Part shown: positions 62,766 through 64,000 of the stretch, piece by piece | Position numbering within the stretch: the stretch's first letter is position 1 | Layout of the letters: the number at the start of each line of letters is the position of its first letter | NCBI GenBank assembly: GCA_031257015.1 | Contig: JAIRPK010000053.1 | Span: 62,001-126,000, forward strand | From: Tannerellaceae bacterium | GTDB taxonomy: Bacteria; Bacteroidota; Bacteroidia; Bacteroidales; Tannerellaceae | Length of the DNA: 64,000 nucleotides | Direction of reading: 5' to 3' | Position numbers and translations under genes: made by a program | Notes under the pieces: generated by a model | The model's input: the letters and a program-made list of their open reading frames with translations, nothing else | The model's database searches: none | Told to the model about the DNA's origin: nothing

Positions 62766-64000
62766 ATGAAACTTATACTTATCGACGCATACGCTTTAAT
62801 ATACCGAGCATACTACGCATTCCTCAAGAACCCAATCAGCAATTCAAAAGGCCAAAACATTTCAGCCATATACGGATTTGTAAACAGCCTTGACGAAGTA
62901 ATCAGGAAAGAAAAGCCCACTCACATAGCGGTAGGCTTCGACCCCGCCGGGCCAACATTCAGGCATCTGGAGTATGAAAACTACAAGGCACAAAGAGAAG
63001 AATCGCCCGAAGTTATTCGCGAATCCGTTCCTGTTATCAAGGACATCATTCGTGCATACAACATTCCGATAATTGAGAAAGAAGGCTTCGAGGCAGACGA
63101 CGTTATCTGCACGGTAGCCGTCATGGCCGAGAAGAAAGGCTTCGACGTTTACCTCTTTACACCCGACAAAGATTACGCACAGGTCGTCAGCGAACACATA
63201 TTCCTCTATCGCCCAAAGTTCGGCGGAGGCTACGAGACTCTGGGGATAAACGACATACTCCAAAAATATTCCATCACGAGCGCCGGGCAGATAAAAGACA
63301 TGCTTGGACTCATGGGCGACAGTTCAGACAACATACCCGGCTGCCCTGGTATAGGCGAAAAAACAGCAATCAAACTTCTCACCGAATATGGGTCGGTCGA
63401 AAATCTTCTGGAAAACGCCGACAAGCTTAAAGGCGCAACCAAAACCAGGATAACCGAAAATGCCGAGCAGATAAAAATGTCCAAATACCTTGCAACGATA
63501 ATAACCGACGTTCCCGTAGATTTCAACGAAGATGAGTTCGCTGTCCGCCCGACAGATAAAAACAAGCTCATAGAAATATACAGCGATCTCGAAATCCGTG
63601 CGTTCATAAAAAAGATAAAAGCCGAAGAAGGAGAGAAACAAGTCCGAAAACCCGAAAAACAAGGTTCACTGTTCGCGGAATTTGAGGACGTCCCCCCGGT
63701 CGAAGTTGAATATCCCATTGTAGAAGGGGTTAAAAGCATCGAACACAGCTACTATATAGCTAATAATGAAGAAGATATAAAGAAATTAGTCGAGATAATT
63801 TCAAGTCATAAAATTGTCTGTTTTGACACGGAAACCGAGTCCGTTGAGCCATTAAAGGCCAAACTGGTCGGAATGTCCTTCGCCGTCAGGGCACACGAGG
63901 CATGGTATGTTCCAATTCCCGAAGACATGACCGAAGCCTGTAAGATTTTAGAACACATCTCCCCTACCCTGTCTGATGCTAGCATCATGAAAGTCGGACA
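62766..64000 (+). CDS. polA: DNA polymerase I, 5' part (runs off the window)
   Basis: The first about 411 residues are present. The 5'-3' exonuclease (FEN) domain covers residues 1-290: LILIDAYALIYRAYYAFLKN at the start, FEADDVICTVAVMAEKKG (metal-binding Asp pair, about 103-120), TPDKDYAQVV, DSSDNIPGCPGIGEKTAIKLL (H3TH, about 190-210). After a linker comes the 3'-5' exonuclease start VCFDTETESVEPL (about 353-365) with the DTE catalytic motif retained, so proofreading may be active. The polymerase domain lies beyond the window. No perfect promoter; TACATTTA about 35 bases upstream is one off the -7 box. Confidence 0.96.
   Translation, partial: MKLILIDAYALIYRAYYAFLKNPISNSKGQNISAIYGFVNSLDEVIRKEKPTHIAVGFDPAGPTFRHLEYENYKAQREESPEVIRESVPVIKDIIRAYNIPIIEKEGFEADDVICTVAVMAEKKGFDVYLFTPDKDYAQVVSEHIFLYRPKFGGGYETLGINDILQKYSITSAGQIKDMLGLMGDSSDNIPGCPGIGEKTAIKLLTEYGSVENLLENADKLKGATKTRITENAEQIKMSKYLATIITDVPVDFNEDEFAVRPTDKNKLIEIYSDLEIRAFIKKIKAEEGEKQVRKPEKQGSLFAEFEDVPPVEVEYPIVEGVKSIEHSYYIANNEEDIKKLVEIISSHKIVCFDTETESVEPLKAKLVGMSFAVRAHEAWYVPIPEDMTEACKILEHISPTLSDASIMKVG

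Overview
The window looks like a chromosomal segment of a Bacteroidales (Bacteroidota) bacterium. Four things point there: promoters with the TTTG / TAnnTTTG elements of this phylum rather than sigma-70 boxes; starts without Shine-Dalgarno sequences; families largely restricted to the group (DUF5683, DUF6261, DUF6599, BT_3928-like, DUF1599, DUF6769-like); and conserved gene orders such as parA-parB-DUF5683-mltD-spoT and DUF1599-BT_3928-tpiA-SPOR-folE. Most genes are housekeeping. I see no prophage, insertion sequence, CRISPR array, rRNA or tRNA.

Layout. 0-8.9 kb (minus strand): a six-gene operon for chromosome partition (parA, parB), wall remodelling (mltD), stringent response (spoT) and tRNA modification (dusB), preceded by aroC and a Cys-tailed SlyD-like chaperone. 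9.7-12.9 kb: a MalY-type PLP enzyme with lpxB, and a divergent DUF554 membrane protein. 13-18 kb: a heavy-metal RND pump and His-rich adaptor with a small Cys/His-rich protein, but no outer-membrane partner. 18.4-23 kb: a DUF6261 protein, a DJ-1-like protein, and a GT2 / PAP2 / GNAT row. 23.5-31.8 kb: a large GH2 lipoprotein, a pair of secreted proteins fused by an apparent one-base slip, and a Tat-exported ferredoxin-type aldo/keto reductase with a DUF6599 protein. 32-38 kb: an acyltransferase behind two matching operator-like dyads, tmRNA, and small metabolic genes. 38-62 kb: eno, queC, dprA, argS, tpiA, folE, aroK, ybeY, mnmG, uvrC, dtd and others. polA runs off the right end.

The most striking content is intergenic. 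Eight gene-free gaps carry tandem arrays of short near-palindromes spaced about two DNA helical turns apart (20.5-22 bp). Four arrays share one core (TTTCC-RY-GGAAA, exact 21-bp phase, 10-12 or more units). The other four each have their own core: TTTGCATATATG-AAA (41 bp, two half-units), AGTCGT...ACGAC (22 bp), TTTCGGG...GAAA (41 bp), and AACATT...GATGTT (21 bp, 17 units). The architecture is conserved while the sequence is not. Most arrays sit between divergent promoters. They produce spurious heptad-repeat ORFs on both strands.

Other points: three parS-like sites at 41.7, 49.5 and 58.4 kb accompany the ParAB genes; a small structured RNA with its own perfect promoter and terminator lies at about 42.3 kb; and an A7 tract removes the stop codon between two tandem paralogues at about 28.6 kb.
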